Assembly: GCF_009687845.1 (NCBI RefSeq)
Contig: NZ_BLAD01000070.1
Span: forward strand, 31,522-95,521
DNA: 64,000 nucleotides
Direction: 5' to 3'
Source of the DNA: Acrocarpospora corrugata
GTDB lineage: Bacteria > Actinomycetota > Actinomycetes > Streptosporangiales > Streptosporangiaceae
A program made the position numbers and the translations under genes. Below, piece by piece: positions 17,007 to 25,634 of this stretch. Positions within the stretch are counted from its first letter, which is position 1. Each line of letters opens with the position of its first letter. The notes below the pieces were generated by a model. It made no database searches, was not told the DNA's origin, and saw nothing but the letters and a program-made list of their open reading frames with translations.

Positions 17007-17339
17007 GTGACCGAGGTGCGTGAGTGGATCGAGCAGCTCGACGATCTCGCCCGTGCCGGGGTCGTGCAAGCTATCGACGCACTCGCTGAAGGCGGCCCGG
17101 GGCTGGGCCGCCCCCTGGTCGACACGATCACTGGATCGGCTATCACCAACCTGAAGGAACTCCGGCCGGGCACTGTTCGCATCCTGTTCGTCTTCGATCC
17201 GTGGCGATCCAGCATTCTGCTGGTTGCCGGTGACAAGGCCGGGCGGTGGAAGAGCTGGTACGAGGAGGCGATTCCGTTGGCGGAGCACCGATATGAGGTC
17301 TATCTGAAGGAACGCGCGCAGCAGGAGGACGGGAAATGA
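17007..17339 (+). CDS. HigB/RelE (Gp49-like) toxin
   Basis: The 110-residue protein matches the phage-derived Gp49-like HigB toxins, mRNA interferases of the RelE fold: VREWIEQLD at the N-terminus, LGRPLVDTITGSAITNLKELRPG, VRILFVFDPWRSSILLVAGDKAG and WKSWYEEAIPLAEHRYEVYL. I chose GTG 17007 because GGGGAAG precedes it by about 8 nt and the family starts there. The stop overlaps the next ATG. With the antitoxin and the palindromic promoter it makes a complete type II toxin-antitoxin unit with the toxin gene first, as in higBA. Confidence 0.85.
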   Translation: MTEVREWIEQLDDLARAGVVQAIDALAEGGPGLGRPLVDTITGSAITNLKELRPGTVRILFVFDPWRSSILLVAGDKAGRWKSWYEEAIPLAEHRYEVYLKERAQQEDGK

Positions 17340-17653
17340 CCGGATACGCGCGCTGGCAGGACATTCGGGCCGAGCATGTCGAGCGTGCCGGCGGTGAAGA
17401 AGCGGTCCGGGTCGGGAAGAACGAACTTCTGGCTGAGGTTCAAGGGCATCGGCTGGCGGAGATTCGCCGGAGGCGCGGCCTGACGCAGCAGCAGGTGGCC
17501 GAGCGGATGGGAGTCACCAAGGGACGGGTCTCCCAGATCGAGCAGGGCAAGATCTCCGGTCAGGAGATCCTCGCTCGCTATGCCGCGGCCCTCGGGGGTC
17601 GGCTGCACCAGGCGATCTACTTTGACGATGGCGACATAGCGGCGATCGCCTGA
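17336..17653 (+). CDS. HigA-like XRE antitoxin
   Basis: The 105-residue protein has an N-terminal toxin-binding half (about 1-38) and an XRE helix-turn-helix (about 39-93): LAEIRRRRGLTQQQVAERMG then TKGRVSQIEQGK. It starts inside the toxin stop (ATGA), so the two are co-translated. It should neutralise the toxin and repress the shared promoter at 16945-16963. Confidence 0.88.
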   Translation: MTGYARWQDIRAEHVERAGGEEAVRVGKNELLAEVQGHRLAEIRRRRGLTQQQVAERMGVTKGRVSQIEQGKISGQEILARYAAALGGRLHQAIYFDDGDIAAIA

Positions 17654-17701
17654 CAGACACTGGTCCATCGCACCGCGTGTGACGGATCGCCAGAGCCTTC
17701 G

Positions 17702-19189
17702 CTAAGGCGTTGATTCGTGGATGGCGGTGGCGGCGCGTAGGCCGGATTCGAGGGCGCCTTCGATCCAGGCGTGCCAGAGGGAGCAGTGTTCGCCGGCGAA
17801 GTGGATTCGGCCTTCGGGTTTGAGGATGTCGTCGTGGAGGTTGGATTGTTGCTGGGGTTCGAAGAGGGCGAAGGCGCCGGCGGCCCAGGGGTCGGCGTAC
17901 CAGGAGTGGCTGATGCCGAATTCGAAGGCGTCGGTGATTTCGGGGTGGACTTTGGCGACGTCTTCTACGGCCTGGTGGATGCGGCGCTGGTGGGACATGG
18001 CGCCCCAGCGGAGTGCGTCCTGGCCCCAGGTGTAGCTGGCCAGCAGGATTGAGCGGTCTTCGTGGGGGTCGGAGTAGGAGGGGTAGCAGATCCGGCGGAT
18101 GGGGAGGTCGGTGACGGTGGTTCCGCCGATGATGCGGTCGGTCTGCTCCCAGAAGCGGGTGCGGACCTGGAACAGGATTTTGGTGGAGGCGTTGTAGTGG
18201 AGTTCGCGGATGGCGCGCTGCTTGCCCCGGGAGAAGGCGGGGTGGACTTCGATGTCGCGCAGGACTGAGAACGGGATCGTGCAGATGGCGTAGTCGGCGG
18301 TGAGGGTGGTCTGGCCGGTCGTGGTGCGGACGTGGAGGTGGACTCCGTCGCTGTCCTGTTCGATGGCGTGCACCTCGTGGCCGAATCTGACGTGGTCCTT
18401 GATCTCGCGGTAGAAGGCGGTGGGGAGCAGGTCGGAGCCGCCGGCGATCTCCTGCATGTCCTCGAAGGCGCGGCCGATGATCTCGCGGAACTGTTCGATG
18501 ACGGCCGCGTTCAGGTTGGCCTCGCGGAAGCTCATGATGCCGTAGAGCTCGATCGCGCCGGTGGAGAAGCCGCGTTCGCGGAGGAAGGCGCGGATGGAGT
18601 AGCGGTCGTATTCGGCGCAGAGGCGGTCGAGGGCGTTCTCGCCCTCCTGGGCGTACAGGTCGTGGATTTCGGCGGTGGCCTCGCGCCAGAGGTCGGTGTA
18701 GGTGCGGCCCTGCTCGTGGGGGGCGAGGTCGAAGTCGAGGAGGTCGGGTTCGGCGTTGAGCTGGCCCATGGTGAGGCGTTTGCCCTGGATGTAGGCGAGG
18801 GTCTGGGGGTTGTCCATCACGAAGGGGCGGAGTTCCAGGCCGAAGCGGTGGCAGTAGCCCAGGGTCAGGTCGTGGACCCGGGGGATGCGCATGGCGCCGG
18901 CTTCGGCGTACAGACCGGGTGCGAAGCCCCGCAGGGTGTGGACCCGGCCGCCGACCCGGTGCTGCGCCTCCAGCACGGTCACGTCGTGGCCTTGGGCGAT
19001 CAGCTCGTACGCCGCCACCAGTCCGGCCATCCCGGCGCCGATCACCAGCACCCGTTTGGGCTCGGAACCGGCGGGGAGCCCGTGGGTGGCGGTGGCGACC
19101 AGGTCGGCGGAGACCCGCACACCGGGGTCAGGTTGGGGGGCGCCCGCCGCGACCAGGTCGGCGGAGGCGGGAGCGGGGAGATCCCTCAT
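17702..19189 (-). CDS. Flavin monoamine oxidase (L-amino-acid oxidase-like)
   Basis: From ATG 19189 the protein has 495 residues. A Rossmann FAD site (RVLVIGAGMAGLVAAYEL, then VTVLEAQHRVGGRVHT) begins at about residue 45. The C-terminal FAD motif reads GRIHFAGEHCSLWHAWIEGA. The family oxidises amines or L-amino acids to imines and H2O2. AGGAAGG upstream supports this ATG; 19231 (MSCSQALL) is an alternative, but a TACAAT -10 overlaps it. There is no signal peptide, so it is probably cytoplasmic, unlike secreted LAAOs. The substrate is unknown. Confidence 0.88.
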   Translation of the reverse strand: MRDLPAPASADLVAAGAPQPDPGVRVSADLVATATHGLPAGSEPKRVLVIGAGMAGLVAAYELIAQGHDVTVLEAQHRVGGRVHTLRGFAPGLYAEAGAMRIPRVHDLTLGYCHRFGLELRPFVMDNPQTLAYIQGKRLTMGQLNAEPDLLDFDLAPHEQGRTYTDLWREATAEIHDLYAQEGENALDRLCAEYDRYSIRAFLRERGFSTGAIELYGIMSFREANLNAAVIEQFREIIGRAFEDMQEIAGGSDLLPTAFYREIKDHVRFGHEVHAIEQDSDGVHLHVRTTTGQTTLTADYAICTIPFSVLRDIEVHPAFSRGKQRAIRELHYNASTKILFQVRTRFWEQTDRIIGGTTVTDLPIRRICYPSYSDPHEDRSILLASYTWGQDALRWGAMSHQRRIHQAVEDVAKVHPEITDAFEFGISHSWYADPWAAGAFALFEPQQQSNLHDDILKPEGRIHFAGEHCSLWHAWIEGALESGLRAATAIHESTP

Positions 19190-19229
19190 ACGCGCAGCGT
19201 CCTTCCTCAGAAGAGCCTGACTACAGCTC

Positions 19230-19258
19230 ATTGTACGCGGACGCTCACGTTCTGTAAC
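19230..19258 (-). promoter_or_regulatory. Sigma-70-type promoter of the amine oxidase
   Basis: On the minus strand GTTACA (19258-19253) and TACAAT (19235-19230) are 17 bp apart and precede ATG 19189 by about 40 nt. The match to consensus is fair and favours the shorter start. Confidence 0.45.
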
Positions 19259-22098
19259 TATGGAGCCTGGGTGGGCGTCGGCTTCACCTCGCTGATCGTG
19301 GGCAGGGGCGCGATGGCGTTGTTGACGAACGCGGTCGTCACGGCGGTTCCGGCGGCGATCAGTACGGCGGTGAGGGGGGCGGCGATGGCGCGGGCGCTGC
19401 GCACGCTGCGGACCCGGACCCACGGCTCGGCCGCCAGGTTCAGCAGCCGCCACTCCCAGAAGAGCCCGAGCCCGAGGCAGACCACGGCCAGGTTGCCCAT
19501 CGCGAGCAGGGCGCCGATGATCGCTTCGGCCGGCGTGGGCAGCGGCGTGCTGAAGGCGGCCGGATCGGCGGTCAGCGTGACGGCGAGCGCGAACAGGTGC
19601 GCGGGGATGGTGATGACCACGGCGGCGAGCAGCAGGAACATCGACTTGGTGAGCGGCTGGTCGCCCCGGACCCTGGGGTAGAAGAAGCCGAAGACCGCGC
19701 ACAGCAGGGGCGCGATCGACGCGGTCGCCAGCACACCCGGCAGCTCGTCCGGGGCGGTCGACTGGACCAGCCTCGCGGTGGTGAACGGAATCGACAGCAC
19801 CAGCCCCACCCCGAAGGCGGTGACCGCTCCCTGCCAGGGCGTGCGGCCGCCGGCGGTGGACAGCGCCAGGTCCGAGTCGATCGGCCCGGTGGCGTCGTCG
19901 CTCGCCCTGAGCAGGGTCCGCCGCTGCTTCTCGAAGATCGCCATGGACATCTCGCCGGCGGCGATCCTGCTGCGGCCCTGGCGGAGCAGGTCGGTGAGGG
20001 CGGCGCGGGCGAAGCGGCGGTTCACCAGGGCTCTGATCAGGGTCTGGTGCCGCTCGGGGGTGATCTCCGGGCTGGTCTTCGCCCGCTGGGCGGACGGCCC
20101 GGACAGCAGCCACAGCACGGCCAGCCACATGATCACGACGGTGGCCGGGGCCGCGATGTCATTGGCGACCTGGGGCAGGAAGAGCCCCAGCAGCATCGTG
20201 GAGTACGCCTCGCCCTGGAAGACGGCGGCAGCGGACTGCCCCAGTCGTCTGAGCCGGATCAGCAGCAATACGGCGAGGAGGATGAGGTAGATCAGCGCGA
20301 TGATGCCGACTGATCCGGAGTAGAGGTAGAACTCCGCCGGGACGGTGTAGCCGGAAAAGAAGTGCGATGAGGCCGTAGCCAGGCCGACGCCGATGATCAG
20401 AGTCAGGGCCGCTCCCGACCATAAGATCGCGCGCCCCGGCCACCGGCCGGTGGCCACCGCCAAACCCGCCACCAGGAGCACCATCAGTTCCAGGCCCATG
20501 ATCAGGGTCATCGCCTCGTACCCGGGCGCCAGCCCCTCCAGGCCGACCCGGATGGTGAGCAGAATCCCAGTCCCCAGCAGGATGGCCGCGAGCACCGGCG
20601 CGTACGGGCGCGCCCGCCGGAACGCGGTCACCCCGACCGCGGCCGCCGGCAGAACGGCCCACCACCAGGGAGCGATCGACAGGAGCAGCAGACCGGATCC
20701 GATCAGGACGGCCCCGATCAGCCCACCCGCGATCGACAGCAGGCCGATCGTCGAACCGGGCCAGGGCGGGGGACCGACCCGCCGGGCGGCCATGATGAGG
20801 GCGAGAACGGGCAGGCCGGTCAGAAGCAGCCCGATCAGCGGCAACTCCAGCGGCGGCGGCGGGCTGAAGCCAAGACCGACCAGATAGAAGACCAGGAACC
20901 AGAGCACGAGGAACCGGTTGTCCCAGCGTCTCCACCAGGCCGCCCCGAACGACCGCGCGAACGTCCAGACCAGCACGGCGATCACCAGCACCGCGAGAGC
21001 GTTGAACGCGGCTGTGGTCACCCACCATGGGCCGTCCGTGGCTTCCGTGGGATTGGAGAAGACGTAGCCGGACGCATCTCCCGCGAGGTAGGCGGCCGCG
21101 GCCCCCGACCCGGGCGTGCCCGTGCCGAAGGCGACTCGGGTGACCTGGGTTCCGTCGAACCGGAGGTTTTCGCGGTCCTGCGCCGAAGGCGCCGCGCCCG
21201 TCACCCCCCACAGCGTCAGGCCGGGCGCGGCCACGATGATCTCGTGGGTGGCCGGGCGGGAGACCGAGCCATCGGGTGCGGGGGGCCAGAACGCGACTCG
21301 GCAGATCCGGGCGCCGATCCCGCCGGACAGGCCGTAACCGACCCCGGTCGCCGTGACGACGAACTGGCCGGAGTCGGGGTCGACCCGGAGCACCGGCATC
21401 TCGTACTCCACCGGGAGGTCCTGGCCGCCGGTGTACGTGTCCACTTCGCCGAGTCTTATCGTCAGGAAGTCGGTCGGCGTGTCCAGGGCCGCGCCGGCGC
21501 GCAGCAGGGCCGCGTCCGGGTCGTCGGCGCGCAGCCGCCATTCGTGGGTGACGGCGACCTTGACGTAGGTCTCGTTCTCGAGCTCCAAAGAATAGGCCCG
21601 ATACGCCGCTTCGACCTCGTCCCTGGCCGGGGTGGTCAGGGTCACTCGCGTGACGGCGGCCAGCCCGCGGCCGGGTGTGATCCCGCCCGGCGGCGGGATC
21701 ACCTGGAACATGGCGCTGCCGGAGTCGCCAGTCTCGTCGCAGGTCGCGCGCATCTCATAGATGCCGGGCGGGATCCGGGAGTCCACGTCGACGAGTCCGG
21801 TCGCCGGGCCGTCACCGGTCGAGGTATCCAGGCTGGGCGTGTAGGTGAGGATCGGCGACACCGCCGTCGCCGTCTGCCCCCGGCAGGGCGCGGTCACCGT
21901 AATCTGGGAACCGGGCTGGACCTTCGCGGGACTCAGGACGATTTTCAGTGGTTCTACGGAGACTTCGGGCTCCGCGAGCTCTTCGGATTCGGCCGCCGGT
22001 GGGGGCGAGGGGAGCCGGAAGACCGCCACCGCCTCGGCGGTCACGATCAGGGCGATGGCCGCGGCGACGATCAGAAGCCGGGCAGGCGGTTTCCGCAC
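19258..22098 (-). CDS. Large multi-pass membrane protein of unknown function
   Basis: The 946-residue protein starts with one membrane segment or signal anchor (8-28), followed by a long extracellular beta-rich region (about 45-360, with SPAKVQPGSQITVTAPC). About a dozen membrane helices cover 365-660. A charged cytoplasmic stretch (about 665-745, EITPERHQTLIRALVNRRFARAAL) and a second group of helices (about 755-930) follow. Long actinobacterial membrane proteins of similar layout exist, but I cannot assign a function. It has no catalytic motif I recognise. It lies 68 bp upstream of the amine oxidase on the same strand. Confidence 0.8.
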   Translation of the reverse strand: MRKPPARLLIVAAAIALIVTAEAVAVFRLPSPPPAAESEELAEPEVSVEPLKIVLSPAKVQPGSQITVTAPCRGQTATAVSPILTYTPSLDTSTGDGPATGLVDVDSRIPPGIYEMRATCDETGDSGSAMFQVIPPPGGITPGRGLAAVTRVTLTTPARDEVEAAYRAYSLELENETYVKVAVTHEWRLRADDPDAALLRAGAALDTPTDFLTIRLGEVDTYTGGQDLPVEYEMPVLRVDPDSGQFVVTATGVGYGLSGGIGARICRVAFWPPAPDGSVSRPATHEIIVAAPGLTLWGVTGAAPSAQDRENLRFDGTQVTRVAFGTGTPGSGAAAAYLAGDASGYVFSNPTEATDGPWWVTTAAFNALAVLVIAVLVWTFARSFGAAWWRRWDNRFLVLWFLVFYLVGLGFSPPPPLELPLIGLLLTGLPVLALIMAARRVGPPPWPGSTIGLLSIAGGLIGAVLIGSGLLLLSIAPWWWAVLPAAAVGVTAFRRARPYAPVLAAILLGTGILLTIRVGLEGLAPGYEAMTLIMGLELMVLLVAGLAVATGRWPGRAILWSGAALTLIIGVGLATASSHFFSGYTVPAEFYLYSGSVGIIALIYLILLAVLLLIRLRRLGQSAAAVFQGEAYSTMLLGLFLPQVANDIAAPATVVIMWLAVLWLLSGPSAQRAKTSPEITPERHQTLIRALVNRRFARAALTDLLRQGRSRIAAGEMSMAIFEKQRRTLLRASDDATGPIDSDLALSTAGGRTPWQGAVTAFGVGLVLSIPFTTARLVQSTAPDELPGVLATASIAPLLCAVFGFFYPRVRGDQPLTKSMFLLLAAVVITIPAHLFALAVTLTADPAAFSTPLPTPAEAIIGALLAMGNLAVVCLGLGLFWEWRLLNLAAEPWVRVRSVRSARAIAAPLTAVLIAAGTAVTTAFVNNAIAPLPTISEVKPTPTQAP

Positions 22099-22143
22099 CT
22101 GTCGATCATGATGTCACCCCGGTCGCCGCGTCCAGGCCTGCTG

Positions 22144-22977
22144 TCAACCGTTACCGGTGGGGAGCCCGAGGAAAGCGCGGGCGGTGGCGGTGTCCATTGG
22201 CGGGCGCTGGGCGAGGGTCGCCGCCGCGGCGGCCCTGGTCACCAGTTCGGCGTTGTCCCGTACCGGCCGCCCCTTGGCGAAGGTGAGGGTGTCCTCCATG
22301 CCGACGCGCAGGTGGCCGCCCGCCGCGAGGGCCGCCAGCAGCACCGGCACCGAGGTCCTGCCGATCCCGGTGGCGGACCAGGTCGCGCCCTCCGGGAGGG
22401 CTCGCAGGGCGGCGGCGACGGTGGGGAGGTCGCCGCCGAAGCCGCCGGGGACGCCCATCACCAGGTCGCAGTGGATCCGGCCGCCGCGTGGAGGGCCGTA
22501 CGTCGCGAGCAGGCGGTTCAGCGCGGCGATGTGGCCGAGGTCGAAGAGTTCGAATTCGGGCACGACGCCCTTCTCCTGGGTGGCCTGGTAGAGGTCGGTC
22601 ATGAAGCCCCACGGGTTCATGAAGACGTCGTCGCCGAAGTTGACCGTGCCGCAGGTGAGGGAGCACGCGTCGGGGGCGGCGTCGAGCACGCGCAGCCGGG
22701 CCTCGTACGGATCAGTGACCGCGCCGCCGGTCGAGAGCTGCACGATCAAGGACGTGTGGGCGCGCAGAGCGGCCACCGTGTCCTTCAACCGGCCCAGATC
22801 CAGGGTGGGCCGGGCGTCGTCGTCGCGGATGTGCACATGGATGACCGCCGCGCCGGCCGCCTCGCAGGCGACGGCGGCAGCCACCAGCTCGTCCAGGGTG
22901 ACGGGGAGGGCGGGGGTGCTGGCCTTGTCCGCCTCCGCTCCGGTGGGAGCGACGGTGATGAGGGTCGCGGCAGTCAT
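22144..22977 (-). CDS. kce: 3-keto-5-aminohexanoate cleavage enzyme (BKACE family)
   Basis: The 277-residue TIM-barrel enzyme belongs to the beta-keto acid cleavage family. HVHIRDDDARPTLD holds the zinc histidines, PEFELFDLGH the conserved acidic site, and HCDLVMGVPGGFGG the phosphate-binding loop; VGMEDTLTFAKGRPVRDN is the family C-terminal signature. In lysine fermentation Kce joins 3-keto-5-aminohexanoate with acetyl-CoA to give 3-aminobutyryl-CoA and acetoacetate. Neighbouring kdd, kamD, kamE and kal make that role very likely. It is transcribed divergently from them across a palindrome. Confidence 0.92.
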   Translation of the reverse strand: MTAATLITVAPTGAEADKASTPALPVTLDELVAAAVACEAAGAAVIHVHIRDDDARPTLDLGRLKDTVAALRAHTSLIVQLSTGGAVTDPYEARLRVLDAAPDACSLTCGTVNFGDDVFMNPWGFMTDLYQATQEKGVVPEFELFDLGHIAALNRLLATYGPPRGGRIHCDLVMGVPGGFGGDLPTVAAALRALPEGATWSATGIGRTSVPVLLAALAAGGHLRVGMEDTLTFAKGRPVRDNAELVTRAAAAATLAQRPPMDTATARAFLGLPTGNG

Positions 22978-23020
22978 GTGCCAGATATTGCCTGCTGGGG
23001 ATGGGGTGGGACAAGATGTT

Positions 23021-23042
23021 TCCCTGAGTCGAGACTCAGGAA
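23021..23042. promoter_or_regulatory. Palindromic operator between kce and kdd
   Basis: CCTGAGTC and GACTCAGG form a perfect 8-bp inverted repeat around GA, extended by TTC/GAA with one offset base. It lies 43 bp from the kce start and about 28 bp from the kdd start. It is the natural site for a regulator controlling both directions; no regulator gene is adjacent. Confidence 0.55.
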
Positions 23043-23067
23043 TGGCGGATCGGCGTGAGGACGGTGA

Positions 23068-24108
23068 GTGATGCGAGAAGCCCGCGTTTCCCGTGAAGAT
23101 GGCGGGTGGACCGCCTCACCGGTGGGCCTGCACCGGGTGCTGGCCCCGACCGGCGTGCTGCCGCAGGCGGCGGAACGCCTGGACGCCTCGCCCGAGTTGT
23201 GGCCGGGCGAGGTGCGGATCCGGGTCGAACGCCTCAACCTGGACGCGGCTTCGTTCCGCCAGCTGTCCGACCAGTACGGCGACGCCATCAAAGCCGAGGT
23301 CCTCGCGATCATCGAGTCGCGCGGCAAGATGCACAACCCGGTCACCGGCTCCGGCGGCATGCTGGTCGGCGTCGTCGACGAGGTCACCCCGGACTCGCCG
23401 CTCGGGCTGAAGCCGGGGGACCGGGTGGCCACCCTGGTGTCGCTGACGCTCACCCCGCTGCGGATCACCGACGGGCTCGCCCGGTGGGACGGCAGATCCG
23501 AGCAGGTGCCCGCCGAAGGGCACGCGATCCTGTTCGCCCGCTCGATCGCCGCCGTACTCCCCGGCGACCTGCCGGTCCCGCTGGCGCTGTCGGTCATGGA
23601 CGTCTGCGGCGCGCCCGCGCTCACCCGCCGGGTGGTGAAACCGGGGTCGGCGGTCGCGGTGATCGGGGCGGCCGGGAAGAGCGGTTCGCTGTCGCTGGCC
23701 GCCGCCCGCCGGGCCGGGGCCGCCCGGCTGGTCGGCGTGGTGCCGCACGCGCGCGAGGCCGAGGCGCTGACCTCGGCCGGGCTGGCCGACGAGGTGGTCA
23801 TCGCCGACGCGCGCGATCCGGTCGCGCTCGCGGCGGCCGTCGGCGCGCCCGTGGACGTGACCGTGGTCTGCGTGGACGTGCCCGGCTGCGAGCACGGCTC
23901 GATCCTGGCCACCCGGGACGGCGGGACGGTGATCTTCTTCTCGATGGCGACCTCGTTCAGCGCGGCGGCGCTCGGCGCGGAAGGGCTCGCCGCCGACGTG
24001 ACCATGCTGGTCGGCAACGGCTACACGCCCGGCCACGCGGCGCTCGCCCTGGACCTGTTCCGCACGTCCGCGGGCGTGCGCGCCCTGTTCGAGGGGAGGC
24101 ACGCGTGA
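23068..24108 (+). CDS. kdd: L-erythro-3,5-diaminohexanoate dehydrogenase
   Basis: The 346-residue zinc-free MDR-like dehydrogenase uses NAD(P)+ to oxidise 3,5-diaminohexanoate to 5-amino-3-oxohexanoate with release of ammonia. AVIGAAGKSGSLSLAAARR is the dinucleotide-binding loop (about residue 192), and FFSMATSFSAAALGAEGL and MLVGNGYTPGHAALALD are typical of Kdd. The start is GTG 23068 or ATG 23071 behind GAGG. The stop overlaps the kamD start (GTGA). It is the first gene of a four-gene operon. Confidence 0.92.
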   Translation: MMREARVSREDGGWTASPVGLHRVLAPTGVLPQAAERLDASPELWPGEVRIRVERLNLDAASFRQLSDQYGDAIKAEVLAIIESRGKMHNPVTGSGGMLVGVVDEVTPDSPLGLKPGDRVATLVSLTLTPLRITDGLARWDGRSEQVPAEGHAILFARSIAAVLPGDLPVPLALSVMDVCGAPALTRRVVKPGSAVAVIGAAGKSGSLSLAAARRAGAARLVGVVPHAREAEALTSAGLADEVVIADARDPVALAAAVGAPVDVTVVCVDVPGCEHGSILATRDGGTVIFFSMATSFSAAALGAEGLAADVTMLVGNGYTPGHAALALDLFRTSAGVRALFEGRHA

Positions 24109-25634
24109 GCAAGCTGGGCCTGGACCAGGAGGTCGTGGCGAAGGCCCGGCGGCTGGCGGCGCGGGCGGCCGAGCCGATCATCGAGATGGCGCGGACGCAC
24201 ACGACCGTGTCGGTGGAGCGCGCGGTGCTCCGGCTGGCCGGGGTGACGGGGGCGGACGCGGACGGCACGCCGTGGGTGAACCGGATCGTGGACGCGGTGC
24301 GGGCGCAGGTCGGCCTGGAGCGGGGGATCGCGCTGCCGGTGTTCCACGCGTTGCGGGAGCACCAGGATCCGCGGGAGCTGGTGCGGGCGCGGTTCGAGGT
24401 GCCGGCGGGGGCGCAAGCCGTACGGGCCGGGAAGCGGGCGCGGGAGGCGGTGGCGCGCGGGATCGCGCGGATCGACGCGAACCGGGCGGACCGGGATCGG
24501 CTCCTGGGTAAGCATGGGAATCCGGACATGCCGTGGATCTATCTGATCGTGGCCACCGGGGACATCTACGAGGACATTCCGCAGGCGCAGGCCGCCGCCC
24601 GGGAGGGGGCCGACGTGATCGCGGTGATCCGGTCGACCGGGCAGTCGCTGCTGGACTTCGTGCCCGAGGGCGCGACCCGCCAGGGGTACGCCGGGACGTA
24701 CGCCACGCAGGAGAACTTCCGGCTGATGCGGGCCGCGCTGGACGAGGTGTCCGGGGAACTGGGGCGGTACGTCCGGCTGACCAACTACGCGAGCGGGCTG
24801 TGCATGCCCGAGATCGCCACGCTGGCGGGGCTGGAACGCCTCGACATGATGCTCAACGACTGCATGTACGGCATCATCTTCCGCGACATCAACCCCAAGC
24901 GGACCTTCATCGACCAGCGCTTCTCCCGGCAGATCCACGCCCGCGCCGGGATCGTCATCAACACCGGCGAGGACAACTACCTGACCACGGCGGACGCGGT
25001 CGACGCCGCGCACACCGTGATCGCCTCCCAGCTGCTCAACGAACGTTTCGGCCACGAGGCGGGGCTGTCGGACGCGCAGCTCGGCCTCGGCCACGCTTTC
25101 GAGATAAATCCGGACCTGCCGGACTCGTTCAGGCTGGAGCTCGCGCACGCCCAGCTGGTCAGGGAACTCTTCCCGGACGCGCCGCTCAAGTACATGCCGC
25201 CCACCAAGCACATGACCGGCAACATCTTCGCCGGCTACCTGCTGGACGCCTTCTTCAACCTGGCCGGCGTGCTGACCGGCCAGTCGATCATCCTGATCGG
25301 CATGATGACCGAGGGCATCCACACCCCCTGGCTCTCCGACCGCGACCTGGCCCTGGAGAACGTCCGGTATGTCCGCCGGGCCGCGGGCGCGCTCGCCGAG
25401 GACTTCCATCCCGCCCCCGGCGGCTTCACCGTCGAACGCGCCAGGCAAGTGCTCTCCGAAACCGTCGACCTGCTCGGCCGGGTCGCGGACGACGGCCTGC
25501 TCACCGCCATCGCCGACGGCACCTTCGGCGTCACCCGCCGCCCCGCCGACCGCGGCAAGGGCCTGGACGGCGTGATCGAACAGGCCGACGGCTACTACAA
25601 CCCGGCCACCGAGATCCTTGAGGAGCGCCCGTGA
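24105..25634 (+). CDS. kamD: Lysine 5,6-aminomutase alpha subunit
   Basis: From GTG 24105, inside the kdd stop, the protein has 509 residues, close to the usual length of about 515. It is the PLP- and adenosylcobalamin-binding TIM-barrel subunit; DIYEDIPQAQAAAREGADVIAVIRSTGQSLLDF, QGYAGTYATQENFRLMR and LKYMPPTKHMTGNIFAGY are characteristic. It moves the terminal amino group of beta-lysine (or D-lysine) from C6 to C5. The frame is open far upstream to 23106, but that stretch is the shadow of kdd. Confidence 0.95.
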   Translation: MSKLGLDQEVVAKARRLAARAAEPIIEMARTHTTVSVERAVLRLAGVTGADADGTPWVNRIVDAVRAQVGLERGIALPVFHALREHQDPRELVRARFEVPAGAQAVRAGKRAREAVARGIARIDANRADRDRLLGKHGNPDMPWIYLIVATGDIYEDIPQAQAAAREGADVIAVIRSTGQSLLDFVPEGATRQGYAGTYATQENFRLMRAALDEVSGELGRYVRLTNYASGLCMPEIATLAGLERLDMMLNDCMYGIIFRDINPKRTFIDQRFSRQIHARAGIVINTGEDNYLTTADAVDAAHTVIASQLLNERFGHEAGLSDAQLGLGHAFEINPDLPDSFRLELAHAQLVRELFPDAPLKYMPPTKHMTGNIFAGYLLDAFFNLAGVLTGQSIILIGMMTEGIHTPWLSDRDLALENVRYVRRAAGALAEDFHPAPGGFTVERARQVLSETVDLLGRVADDGLLTAIADGTFGVTRRPADRGKGLDGVIEQADGYYNPATEILEERP

